Assembly: GCA_035771175.1 (NCBI GenBank)
Contig: CM069601.1
Coordinates: forward strand, 3,618,001-3,682,000
DNA from: Paratinospora sagittata
Taxonomy: Eukaryota; Streptophyta; Magnoliopsida; Ranunculales; Menispermaceae
Direction of reading: 5' to 3'
DNA: 64,000 nt
In this document: in pieces, positions 20,152-33,243 of the stretch
Layout: each line of letters starts with the position of its first letter
Position numbering within the stretch: position 1 is the stretch's first letter
Position numbers and translations under genes: made by a program
The notes under the pieces: generated by a model
The model's input: only the letters and a program-made list of their open reading frames with translations
Told to the model about the DNA's origin: nothing
Database searches by the model: none

Positions 20152-23100
20152 ATGGAGTGTTCGAGTGCTGAGCGGCGGTTGAAAGCGATTCAAGGTCATT
20201 TGCTATCGGCGAAGAGTTCGGATTCGGAGACGGAGCTTGGGACTAATGTGACAACTGGTGAATTCGTTTACGGTAACTATTTAGGGATCTGCTTGTTTCT
20301 CCCGATGCTCGATTTGTGTTCTTGATGTTGGTTTTTTTTTTTTTTTTTACTTTCTTGTGTAGTTTTGCCGAGATTGAATGTTGTTTTGTTTGATGGACGA
20401 ATCATAAATGAGTTCAAGTTAGGGTTTTATTTTATTTTATTTATTATTTTTATTTTTTGGGGAGCTTTGTGAGTTCTTGATATCTTTGATTTGGCTTTTG
20501 TTGTTTCGGACTTTTTTTTTTGGGTTGAGATTTCCTTTTTTTACTGTCCTTGGGGTCCTGTACGTATTGCTTTTAATTCTTTATGAACGAAAATGCTTTT
20601 ACGATCCAAAGATTAAAAATACCAAATTTTACTGATTGGTTGAGAGCTGTAGCTTAAGTCTGCGATTATTGGAAAGTCTGTGTAGTCTAGAGATGTTGCA
20701 ATTGACCTGATGTTTACTTGTGGAGTGCGACAGGAACCTTTTGGAGGATATCCTGCTCAACTTTTGGAGTGCATATACTCTGTTTTCAATATTCATTTTC
20801 TACTTAATATTGAGTAAAGGTAGATTCTGGTATTACTACTAGTACTGAACAAGAATTAGATTCTGGTTTGGAACAACGAGTGCTAGTTGATATTTTTTTG
20901 TGGCATTGGGGTCCCACTAGAGGACTAATGGATTTCTTAAGGATGTTAAGTGCCTTTGCTTTTGTTGATTCGCTGTTTGTAATTTGGGGTTGAAAATGCT
21001 ACACAAAGGCAAGCCGTTGGTGTTTGCTGCTTTCTATGATAATGTTTATATTGAAACTATCATCCAAGTTTATCTATATAAGGTGCATCAACTACCACTA
21101 CTGGGAAGATAAGTTGGTAGCACCTGATAACTGAAGGAGAAAAGGATTTGGAGAGTTATGCAAGATAAATTTAGATTTAGTTGTTCACAGTTTGGACCTT
21201 TGGGGTTGGGTTCAAAGGTTCCCCTGCTACTGCTCTCTCAAAATAAAGCTTTCACCATTGCTCTTTTTTCGTTGTTTTTTGATTATTTATATATTTCTTT
21301 TATTAATAAGTTCTTGAGGGTTATTTTGCGTTTTGTTTGGTTGCTTTGTATAGTCTTCAAACAGTAAATTTCATCACATAATACAATACACTTTTGTTTC
21401 TTTTGAAAAAAAAAATAAGTTCTTGTTTGTGTCACCTATACTCATAGTTGACAGAATCCCGATTCGAATCCGTGAATCCTGTGATTTGCGATTTGATTCG
21501 CCCTTCATCGATCCGAATCCCACCTATGAATCCCAATACCTGTGAATCCCCCCTATATCAGTATGAATCAGTGTGAATCCTACAACGCACGATTCGATGA
21601 TTGAAACCGATTTAGAGGACTTTTTTTTTTGTCCTCTTGTTCACACTCGACAACAAAAGAAACCCCCCTTTTTTTTTCTTTTTTTCTGTTGTGTGTTTCG
21701 TATTAACTAACTGATTTCGTTTTTTTGGGTTGATAAATTTTATTTATTTATTTATTTTTGACTCGACATCATGCTCTGAATCATTTTTAGGTGTTATTTT
21801 GGACAGATTTTGTTTAATTTAAATTATGTTTCAATGTTCGAAACTTCAAAAATTAAAATTCAATGATTAAATTTAATAGATTAAATCACAAATAAAAAAC
21901 AAGATATTAAAATTTATAATGGAAATCTAATATAACGTTGAGAATACAAATAAATGTTTCTAAAAACTAAATTTATATACGATTCACATTAATATCCTGA
22001 ATCCTACGATCCATCGATTCAAATCCCGATTTGATTCAAAGGGATATCCACCGATTCATTTTCCGATTCATGATTCTGACTACCTTGCCTATACTCTTGG
22101 TTGCTATCTTGATAATTAGTGTTTCCTTGAGTTGTTTTTTTTGCTTCTGTATTTCTTGCTACTATTGTCATAATGCGAATTCATGCACTCTAGGGTTATA
22201 TTATTTTTTTCTAGAAAATTACTCAATTTCTTGAGCTTCTGATGTATTTGGCATTCAATTACTACTGAATTGAAATTTCATAAAATCTTGAGCAGCTCAG
22301 GGCTATAGCGTAGTTCTTCCAGAGAAATTGCAGTCAGGAAAGTGGAATGTGTACAGGTAGGCTGCTCTGTATTTTACTGGAGTATGCTGGTCATTGCCCT
22401 CTTACTGTTTATTAAAATGTCACTATTGGGTTTCAGATCTGCACGCTTTCCTCTGAAGCTCGTGAGTAGATTCCCTGATAACCCTGAAATTGGAACTTTA
22501 CATGACAACTTTGTGTGAGTATCCTTGGAGTCCTTTAGTGTACTCAATTAACTTAATTTTCATTTCCGTTTTGGTTTGTTTTCTAACATAATACTGCAGT
22601 TTATTCAGTACTTTTATAAATTATACACAGGACTTAAATACTTTGCCTCTAATGTTGTGAATTTAGGCATGCTGTTGAAACTTTCCAAGATTACAAGTAT
22701 TTGGGCACAAGAATTCGGGTCGATGGAACAGTTGGAGAGTAAGATGATTTTTTGAATTAATCTTTATTTTTTCTATTGAGATTTCCTCATCCAATTTAAT
22801 CTCTACACTTAAAGGTACAAATGGATGACATTTGGGGAAGCAGGTACTGCTCGCTCAGCAATTGGTTCTGGCCTTATATATCATGGGATACCAAAAGTAA
22901 GTTTTATTATTTTATTGTTCTATTTGCATCTATATTTTTTGCCCTTCGGCTCTACTTTGAGGTTTGGATTACTTTGCAATAAATCGATCCAATGTAGTTG
23001 GGAAAAGACTTAGTTGAGTTGAGTGTAATTACTTTGCTGTAAGCCTTTGAAAAAAAGAAAAGAAAAAGAGAAAGGCTTAGGAGATTTCTTTGCTGTCTTA

Positions 23101-26100
23101 ACTTGTATCATCTCTGATTTCCTCTGAGACAGGGAGCGAGCATTGGAATATATTTTGTAAACAGACCAGAGTGGCTCATTGTTGATCATGCCTGCTCAGC
23201 TTATTCTTACATCTCAGTTCCTTTATATGACACTCTTGGTACATTATTTGCTACATGAAAACTTTGAATGAATCCTTTGTTACTTGATCAAGCATGCAAA
23301 CCTCTCAATTAATCATTTTTTTCCCCTTTTCAGGTCCAGATGCCGTCAAGTACATTGTGAATCACGCTGTTATACAGACTATATTTTGTGTCCCACAGAC
23401 TTTGAACAGTGTGAGTTCTGACTCCAGTGATGTGGAGGCTCTTTGTTGATACGTGGTCTGTTATTCCAAATTTTGTTCTCTAACATTTATCTTTTCATTC
23501 ACTGGAATTTGCAGTTGCTAAGCTTCTTGTCTGATATTCCATCTGTACGACTAATTGTGGTATGAAAATATTTCTAATTCTTCTTAGTTGAGTTTTTGAC
23601 ATGACTGGAAGGAAGTTCTGGCAATCTTTCGATATCATTTCCATTTGCTTTTTTCAATATAGGTAGTAGGAGGAATGGATGAACACATGCCATCACTTCC
23701 ATCATCTACTGGAGTTGAGGTTATATCATATTTGAAATTGCTCAGCCAGGTACCCTTTGAATTGATAGATAGTCATATGATAAGTGTTGCTTATCCGCCC
23801 ATAATTGTTAGAGACTATCATATTAGGAGTTTGATTCAAGATATTTGAAATCTAAGTATCTAATTGATCTCCACAATATTTTTCTTATTGCTACTCTCTT
23901 AAACTTGGATAAGGGTTTTACTTTTTTTTCTTTTTTGTTGCCTCTATAGTTATTTTGCATGTTTCCTTGCGTTCTTTTATTGATAGGTATAAGGTATGTG
24001 AGCAATTGCTTCAATCTAGTTTTTGTTTTTGCTTTATCCTTGGTGACAAAGTGACAATATAAATAACTATGGAAGAATTATTATGGCACCAACTCTTAGG
24101 GGTGTGCTAGGTTTTTAATCTTGGTTTTAGGGGTGCAATTGGTTGGGTTAAGTCGGTTCTGGGCCAAAAGGACCCAACCCAACTGGTTCTTACAGAAGTC
24201 AATTATGATATATTTGTTGAATAGATCATAGAACCTGTTTTAGCTTCACATTTGCCTAAGATTTTCCCTCAAGGATCATAGATAAATGTGAAAAGTTGGA
24301 GAAGTTTCATTCGGGAGATAGACCTCCTTCTGGGATCAAATGTGAAGGGACAATCTTAAGAGATTCTTGTGGTTACATTAACTATTATCCCTTCGGTATT
24401 GTCTACTGCATGGAGTAGTATTGTGTAAAATTGTGCAAAGGTAGGCAAGCGTGGTGACATTTTGTAAGAAGAGGCCGATTAGTGCTGTCTTTAATAGTGG
24501 ATTCTTCACATGAAGGAAGCTTAGGCTGCGCTTGGTTTGTGATTTGGAAACTATAATACAACCCCAAAAGTGAGAAAACTTAGAAAACAACATTTTTTCG
24601 TTCCCTGAAAACAACATGTTTTCTTTATAAATTTCGGGAAACTGTTTTCAAATTTCAACCAACCAAATGTATTTTCTGTGTTTCTAAATTTTCAGGTACA
24701 AAAAACTGTATTCGAATCATAAACCAAAAGCAACCTTACTTTTTCTTTCCCTTACATTAGTTTAACGAGATGTCCATTTCCATTTACTTCAAGTCTCTTG
24801 AAAGCTTGTCATAAAGGAGTAATTAAGGTTGATGGCTAAGAGATGTCAAGGATGGATCATTTTTGAGATCTTTGTTCAACCACATGCGTGATGGTTATAT
24901 TTTGAAGACGTTTCTTAACAAGATTTGAGAGGGGTTTGGATGAAGTGGAGAGGTGCTTCTAGAACTTTGTGACAACTGAATGTTATTGATGTTGACGAAA
25001 ATTTTAAAGGCAAGATGAGGACATTGTGATGTATAAATATTAAGATTGGAAAAGATAGAATCACCAAGGATAAAAAATTCGAATTCGCCCTAAACTTTGA
25101 TCCTTTAAAATTTGGACTTAATTTGGAGAAGTCCAATTCAACATGGAGAATTTTTGTAAAAATTTGACATTGTAGAGGATTATAAAGAATTCTATAAAAA
25201 GGTTGCAAAGATATATGTTTCTTTTAGACATATTGGTACTAATATAATTCTAAACTTAAAACTCATTAAATTATGAAATATAATGAGTTAAAGTAAGATT
25301 TATAATCTCTATATTGCATGAGTCAATGATTGAAAATTCGAAATCACCCTAAAATTCAATCTCTTAAAAATTGGAATTAATTAGGGGAAGTCTAATTTGA
25401 CATGGAAAATTTTGTAAAAACCTAGTGTAGAGAAGTACAAAGATTTGTATTTTAATGCTGTAAAGATTAATGTTTCTCATAGATATGTTGAAGTAAACAT
25501 AATTATATACTTAAAACTCATGAAATTATGAAATATAATGGTTTAAAGTAAAATTACCCGAGTTACAAGCTCTTTTATGACATTGTGCTTGGTATATATA
25601 GGAGATAAAAGGATTAATTCCATAGTTTACAAATCACATATTCATTTTTGTATTAAGTTAGAGTTTTTAAAACTTATTTTGCTTCTTAGTGATTCTTTAG
25701 TTTCCACCAATGAATTATGAAATTGTATTTAAATCTTGTATACTTCTATTCTTTAGGAATATTTTTCAAAATAAAAGTTGAATTTAGCATTGATTTTTTT
25801 AACCTTGTCTTTGAAAAGTAAAAGTTACTAAGAATTTTTTGAGTCTTACAAATTATTTCAATATTTTTCCTAATTTTGTCAGAATTTTTGTAATAATTCG
25901 ATTACATGTAATTCCTAATGCAATGATTGAAAAATTGATAAAAATTGATGAAAATTCGGAGAATTATGTCGATTTTTTCATTCCATGAGAAGCGCAAATG
26001 ATATTAAAAAAAGAAGAAGAAAGAGAAGTGCAAATGAATGTTCAAGCTTTAGTTGCATATCAATTGGTGCTACGCCGAGGGAGGGATAGTATGATGAGTG

Positions 26101-29100
26101 ATTCAACCATATGCAAGTAGTGGCTGTACTAGGGAAAAAGAGTAAGACCACTCATGTTGAAGGTATTGAAAGAGCAATATTGTCGTGGCCTTGAAGTACT
26201 AAATAAGGACGTGAATGCTTGTGCTTCAATGAAAAAAAATATGACTGTTGATATAGATAGAGTGGAATCTTGAAACAGATTGATATTACTGACTTTAAGT
26301 GATTGCCCATAAACTTTGTTTGTTGTTGTTGAAGGTGTTGTGATATTAATAAATATGCTTTTGTAAAGCATGGCTAGTGGTGAATTTGAAGACCATTTTC
26401 TAAACGTTGCTTTGCTGCAGTAATTCAGTGGAATTTTTTGAACATTTTTATTTGTTCATGTGAATGTTTTCGTCTTAAAACTTCTCTTTTTAAATATTGT
26501 ATTTCTATTGCTAATCTCCACTTGTTTGAGACAGGAATTTCGTATAGGCCAATGTACTTTAAAAGTTTCAATTGTCAGTTCCCCTAATAAGTTTTCTATC
26601 TGTGTCTATAACTCCTCATTTATGCACTATCACTTGAACCCCTCAAGCAACATCAATCTGAAATGCCAATTCATTTTATCTGTTAAAGCTACAACTGAAA
26701 AGCTATTACCATTAATAACACAGAATTTTTTTGAAGTGCATGTTATGTCATCCCTCCTGCAGTTCTTTTAACTTCTAAGAGTTAGAATTTGGTTTGCTTT
26801 TGTGAATAATGGAGGCCTCCATGCTGGGAGTTTGCATTGGAAAGTTTTTATTTGTTACTATTTAGGGCTATGTCTCTTTCTCCTCTTTTGGAGGCATAGT
26901 TTTAGAACTGCTCTACCTTTTTTTTATTTTTATTTTTTATTGGTACTTGCCACATTTTATCTTTCTGCTTGAAATTGTAAAATTGTCGCCTCTCAGGGTA
27001 GGAGCAATCTTCAACCATTCTGCCCTCCAAAACCAGAAGATACTGCTACTATCTGCTATACAAGTGGTACAACAGGGACTCCTAAGGTATTGTGCTGAAG
27101 GAGGTCCTGCAAACTTCAGTTCTTCTTATATTACAACTGAAATTGGTTCCTTCTTGATTTAATTACTATTCACTAAATCAAAAGTTACCTTTTTTACTTG
27201 TGAAGGGAGCGGTCTTGTGTCATGGAAACTTCATTGCAAATGTTGCTGGTATCTCTCTTTCTATAAGATTCAACTCCTCTGATGTGTGAGTGTTACTCAA
27301 TTTTGTTCTCTTTATGTTGGCTGCCATAGCTCTCTCCGTTTCTTAGACTTGTTTCTGAAATCATTTGCATTTTGGGCAGTTACATTTCCTATCTTCCTTT
27401 GGCTCATATTTATGAGCGTGCAAACCAAGTTATGGGTGTATACTGTGGAGTTGCAGTTGGCTTCTACCAGGGGGTATTGGATTTCTCTGACATTCTAGCT
27501 GCTTGATTATCTCAGTTGTTTGATATTGCCATGTATGGGTATACATGGGTACCCTGTTTAGTGTGAATTTTCTTGTCACTTGCAGGATAATTTGAAATTG
27601 ATGGATGACATGGCAGCTCTAAGACCAACAATATTTTGTAGTGTGCCTCGACTGTACAACAGAGTCTATGCTGGGTATAGCATCTATATGTATTTGTAAC
27701 TTAGTTTCTATGTTTCCTTTCTCCCAGCTATAATTATACTGATTCACAGTGTAATACGACAGAATTACAAATGCTGTAAAGACATCTGGGGCTCTAAGGC
27801 AGAGGCTGTTTAATACGGCCTACAATGCAAAGAAGCAAGCAATACTAAGTGGTAAGCAATTTTATCAGAGTTTGCGATGCTTTGATGAAATATTTGCAAA
27901 AAGATGTTTGTGTTGTTGTTCCGTTTGTTCCTTTGGACAGGAAATGTTTCATGAAATGATGGAGAATTTCCGTCTCCCATGCAGTCCTTGGGGCTCCCTA
28001 TCTGGCTTTATTTGATTAATTATCTTATTAGTAATTTATGATAGTTTTTCAAAGTATCTAAATGATCTTGTTCTGTATGTTTATCTCCCTAAGTCAACCT
28101 GTCAAATACAGTATTCTTTGTGATGATATTCTATCATCATGAACAGAAAATCTCTGAAATTCTCCAAATTTTTATGGATTTTTTTTTTTTACTTTTTAAT
28201 CATAGAATTACAAATTATATGTACACAAAAAATAACAAAATTCTATTAAAGTTAGATAAAATATCAAAATAATTTGCAAAATAAAAAATCCTTAAAATTA
28301 TTTACTTTTCTACTTGTAAAGTTGTAAGAAAAAAACCAATGCAATAGAGTTTTATTAGATTTTAAAGAATATAAATATTTCATAATAAAGTTCAATATTT
28401 TAAAAGAGGGTGAAACCTAGTGGATAAGGTTCCCCACCATTGTGGGGTTTGGAGAAGGTACAATATGTATGCGACCTGTACCGCCACATTGGAGAGGATG
28501 TTTCCATATTCAAACTTGTAGCCTTCATGTCATAATGGAACAATCTCAATTGTTGTGTCAATGCCCGCCTTTCAAAGTCCAATTTTATATTTAATAAATA
28601 AAACTAGAGACCCGCTTAAAGAAGAAGGGAAGTAAGATTTAAAAACTTTAATATTGGTTTAAAAATTCGAACATGCAAGTTATAAAATAGTAGTCAATCC
28701 ATAAATCTATTATAAATGTTATGAATAGAAGTCATAGAATAGTTTTTTGCTTATACAATGTGTGCCAAGCATTATTAGAATTATCAATTTTATATTTATA
28801 ATTTAATATGTTTTAAATATATAAATGTACTTATTTATCATATCTTGAATGAAACATGGATCATACCAACATTTAATTGAAAAATCTTTGTTCTTCTTTA
28901 TGATGTCAAGCTTTTACAATAATTCTCCACGACAAATTGGACTACCTTGAATTAGTTTTGGATTTTAAGTTACCAAATTTAAGGTTTAACTCGATTTTTT
29001 AGATCCTTGTTTATCTATTAATTGTGGCACAAGAGAAAAGAAGGTGAGAACAAAATTATTCAATTCATCAATCATTCGTTTTCTCAATTTACAACCTAAA

Positions 29101-32100
29101 ATTATTTTTGTAACTGACGTTTACACTCCAAGTTGAATCAAGAAACTCAAATACATCTAATCTTATCCCAAATCCTAATGGAGTAACAACCCAAAAATAA
29201 ATAAATAATTCATACCAAGTGGTAAATCAGGTAAATAAGTATTAAATTTGATTTTCTAAGGGATATGAAATTGGCTAGAGGCACAAGCATGGCATTTTTT
29301 AAAAGAATTTCTAGGAAAACGCTTGGGCAATTACAAACCACCACGTAATCATTGTCTTAAAAAATATGAGACATAACCCATATGAAAGTACTAGGCGAGT
29401 TAGACAACTCAAAAGACATAAGCACCACTCATAAAAGCCATCTTGGGTCTTAAACATTGTTTTTCCACTCATTACCTAGCCTGATATGTAATAATTTATA
29501 CCCATGATGTAGGTCTGACTTGGAGAACTACTTTGCAACAATCATCAAGTCTAACGTGTCATCCAAATGACGAGGGAAATGATATTTGACAGTTATTTTA
29601 TTGATGGCTTGACTGTCAACACACATTCTCCAAGATACATCTTTCTTAGGGGGCAACAATGTGGGTACGACAACATGGATTAAGACTATGCGTAATAAAA
29701 GCCTTAGCCAATAAGTTGTTAATCTGTCTAGATAGCTCAACATTCTCTTTCAAGTTCATAATATACTATGGTAAATTAGGTTATTGGGAACTTGACACGT
29801 AGTAAATGATATGTTGTATGTCCTCATGGGTGGGAGCTCATCAATCACTACATCCTGAAACTCATCAACTAGGGTTTTTAACTTATGGGGTATTGTGTTG
29901 GTTTAGGGTTTTTATGGGCAACCTTATGACTAACCAATGCTAAAACAATAATGGATGACTCACTCTCTTTCTCAAACTCACCACATGTTAAAGTATGGAG
30001 TTGTGTTTAGTAGTAGGCGAATGAGAAGATAACATAGATGACTGAAGTGTATTGACCTTGGTTTGGGTTTACTATCCAAGGGTCTAGCAGGAAGCAAATT
30101 GAAAATCTTAGCCTTATGCTCGAATACATAAGTGTTTTCCCTACCAGGATGGATGACATCTAGATCATGTAGCTAGAGATGTCCTAACAACACGTGCTAC
30201 ATCCATCGGCAGAAAGTCGCACCGACATTATCTTCATAGTCACCCGTACTAACCTTCCTTCTTAACATACAAAGTCGATTCCATTCCAAGTTTAGGAATC
30301 TAGGTAATAGTATCCCGATCAAACAACTGACGAAAGGGATGAGCAGAACAGGGAGTCTACTGGACGTGGTTCAGTGGTACTAAACGTCGCTGGGACACTG
30401 TCAATTCAATCTCATCTACTCAGGCGACTCTATAAGGCAGAGAATGGGGCTTAGGTTTTAGAATCATCCTAGAGACACTAGAAGTAGACGCAATATTTAT
30501 AGATTTATCCTCATCAATAGCAATTTTGCATACCTTATCTCCACGCATGATGCTTCCTCTCATCTATGGGAATGGGAGTTGACGGAATACATCGCATGAC
30601 ATGAAGAAAACTACATAATCCAACTCTTCATCAACGTCCTTACTGAAGTTTAAGTTTGATCGATTATTTAAAGAGGCAATGACTTGCTCATCCTCTGCAT
30701 CATCATGTGGCTCCTCTTAGGCTCTAACTCTCATTTGATGGCAAGGGTGTAGTGAGGAAAATGAGATGCAATATGAACTTTGCTATGATAATGATGGCAG
30801 TTAATGTTGAAGCCACTAGAACTAGTAGTAGAGTACGAAGATTCTCACCATTTTTGGTGACACTCGGTCTCAAATTTGGGTTACCATGAATATGAGATTG
30901 GACCATATAGGGCTAAACACTACCACTAGGATGAGCATTAACAATGGACCTAGACTGTTGGTACTCATTGGCTTGAAAAGTTACGCACCTCTAAAAAGGC
31001 ACCTTAAGTCGTTCTCAATGGCTAAGACCTTGTGATAGGCATCCACTATGGTGCTAGGAGAATGTCTGTTGAACTTTTACTTGATCTCAAATTTGAGACC
31101 ATTGATGAATTTTGTAAGGATTATCCATGGGGCATACATAACTTGGCAACAAAACCTAAGCTCCTCAAAGTGAGTAAAGGTAGTCAAACACACTTGATGA
31201 CATCTAGTGAAGGTTAAGCCATTGGTTCATCAATTGCTTCCTATGATATACAAGAAGATACTATTCTTTTGTCTTTTGCTTCATGTCAACCCAAAGTGTG
31301 GTAGCTTCTCTCCTATATGCTATAAATTTTGTTGGACACTTCGTCAATATCTCTTGACTGACCCTTGAAGTTTCATTTTGGCAAAGCAGACTCAAATGCC
31401 TCTCTTTCATGCTATACCACCTAAAATAATCCTTGAGATTAGTTCTAAGAAAGCATTAGGTCGAGCTTTCCATCCAAGGTAGGATCATTAACCTTTAAGT
31501 CTCTTAGTAATATGATATGAGTCATCATGATGAGGCTTAAATAGGGGGTTGTGATAATTATGTGTTGATCTATCATGACATCTGATCTCAGGTAAATTGT
31601 TGAGGGTCATCCTTGAAATCACCTCAAACAATGGTTGAACGTTATCTGGAAACTTAAACTCTCTTCTAAATGAGACTTGAGAAAGATATGGTTCAGGGAC
31701 AATCCTTTTACTTGGAGGTCGAGGTTCCCTGTAGAGGATAAGGACCTATACTGAACATGGGCCTCTGCAAGGGTGGGTAACAAACGTAGAATAGAATGTG
31801 AAGATCCCAATGGGATCTGACTACTAGTAGGAATTTGTAACCAACTGGTACTAAGACATTGGCTTACCCTAGAAGGTCAGATAGGATTTGCACTAGCTTC
31901 ATCAATTAGTTGTTTTCCTAACATTATAGCTAATTGGGAATTTGGGATACTGCTTGTTAATTCAATCCTAAATTTTACACATAATTTCTCCCTTGATTTT
32001 TCAATCGTTGTTTTAAATGAAAAAAATTGTTCTTTAAGGTCACAAAATTTAGTTTGGAGGGAGGTTTGTGCATTTGAAAGGTCACGAATAGTCATGACTA

Positions 32101-33173
32101 ACAAATATGGTCATATCCACTAGTATAATGTTGATATGACTTAAAAAGCAATTTTACTATTGCATTTAAAAATTTATGCTAATACTGCACGTGGAAGCAA
32201 GAATATATGAAAAATGAATATGTGAAGGTCTGAAGGAAATGAAAGGCGTAATTTTTTTCGGATGCAAGCAAGGCAAGCAAATAAATAATGGGCTTAAACA
32301 ATGCAAATGGTTAATCACGTGATGAGCAACACAATGCAATCAAGGAGAAAAAAATGAAATTAATGGGCAATAAAAATAGGATTAGGTCAAGGGTGCTTTT
32401 GATGGTGAGTTTTTAATCCGAAAGAACTTGATGGATTTAGCTAAATTCAAGAAAGGGAAAATAAATTAATGGCCAACGAAACTTACTTAGATCATGGATT
32501 GCATGCTACATTTACCAGCCACCACAAATATGAACATTAATTAATTCTCCAGAGTAGGAGTTATACCATATGGAGACATTGAGAGCAAGTAATGTTCCTG
32601 AGGATGGTAGTGATGTAATGGCTCAATATTCGAATATCTATTGGTGCTCAAATTTGATTTGTAATTGTCTCTAAAATTGGCTAGTTGGGGTGCACAAGAT
32701 CAAAACTTCAATGTAAAGGTTTTTTGACATCTAGTCCCCGTGATCATTTGATCAATGCTCTCAAATATATGTTACTGAATACACACTTGATCAATGCTTC
32801 CTTAGAACAAGAGAAGAAAAGCTTCCCTAGGTTTTTGTTTATGGACATCAACTGATGGAAAGGATATAGCAATCAAAGCTTTCTTGCCAAATAGAACCAA
32901 GACCACTCATAATAATTGAAGCTTGAAATGTGAATTTGATCCGCAAAGATGACTACATGGAGAAGCGCTACTAATCACAAAAGTCCAGGGCACACTTTGA
33001 TCTTTGTTGGTCACATGTAGGCAACAAGTATGAATTTTGTGTTTTGGGTATGCAGTAATAGCAAGGTGTAGCTCTCGCTCGAGGCAGTATTGTCAGGATC
33101 TTTAAAGACTTTTTCACACGAGCACACAACACCATTGAGGTAGTAGAAGACAAAATGGAAATAGAATTAATTA

Positions 33174-33243
<70 letters not shown>

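Larger units (their letters stand above)
23750..26996 (+). other. LACS intron 9 (3.2 kb)
   Basis: Lies between CAG|gtaccc and ctctcag. Contents: a hAT-like end (taggggtgcaattggttggg, about 24129), a Tourist-like MITE (24524-24735), and a pair of about 250-bp direct repeats (25073-25330 and 25331-25560) related to those in the 33957-34963 element. The part from 25990 to 26996 shows nothing recognisable. Confidence 0.6.

Noticed and set aside
22296..22301. Alternative LACS exon 2 start at 22301
   Set aside because: Using the AG at 22299-22300 gives an in-frame stop two codons later; the AG at 22294-22295 restores the conserved YSVVLPEKL stretch.
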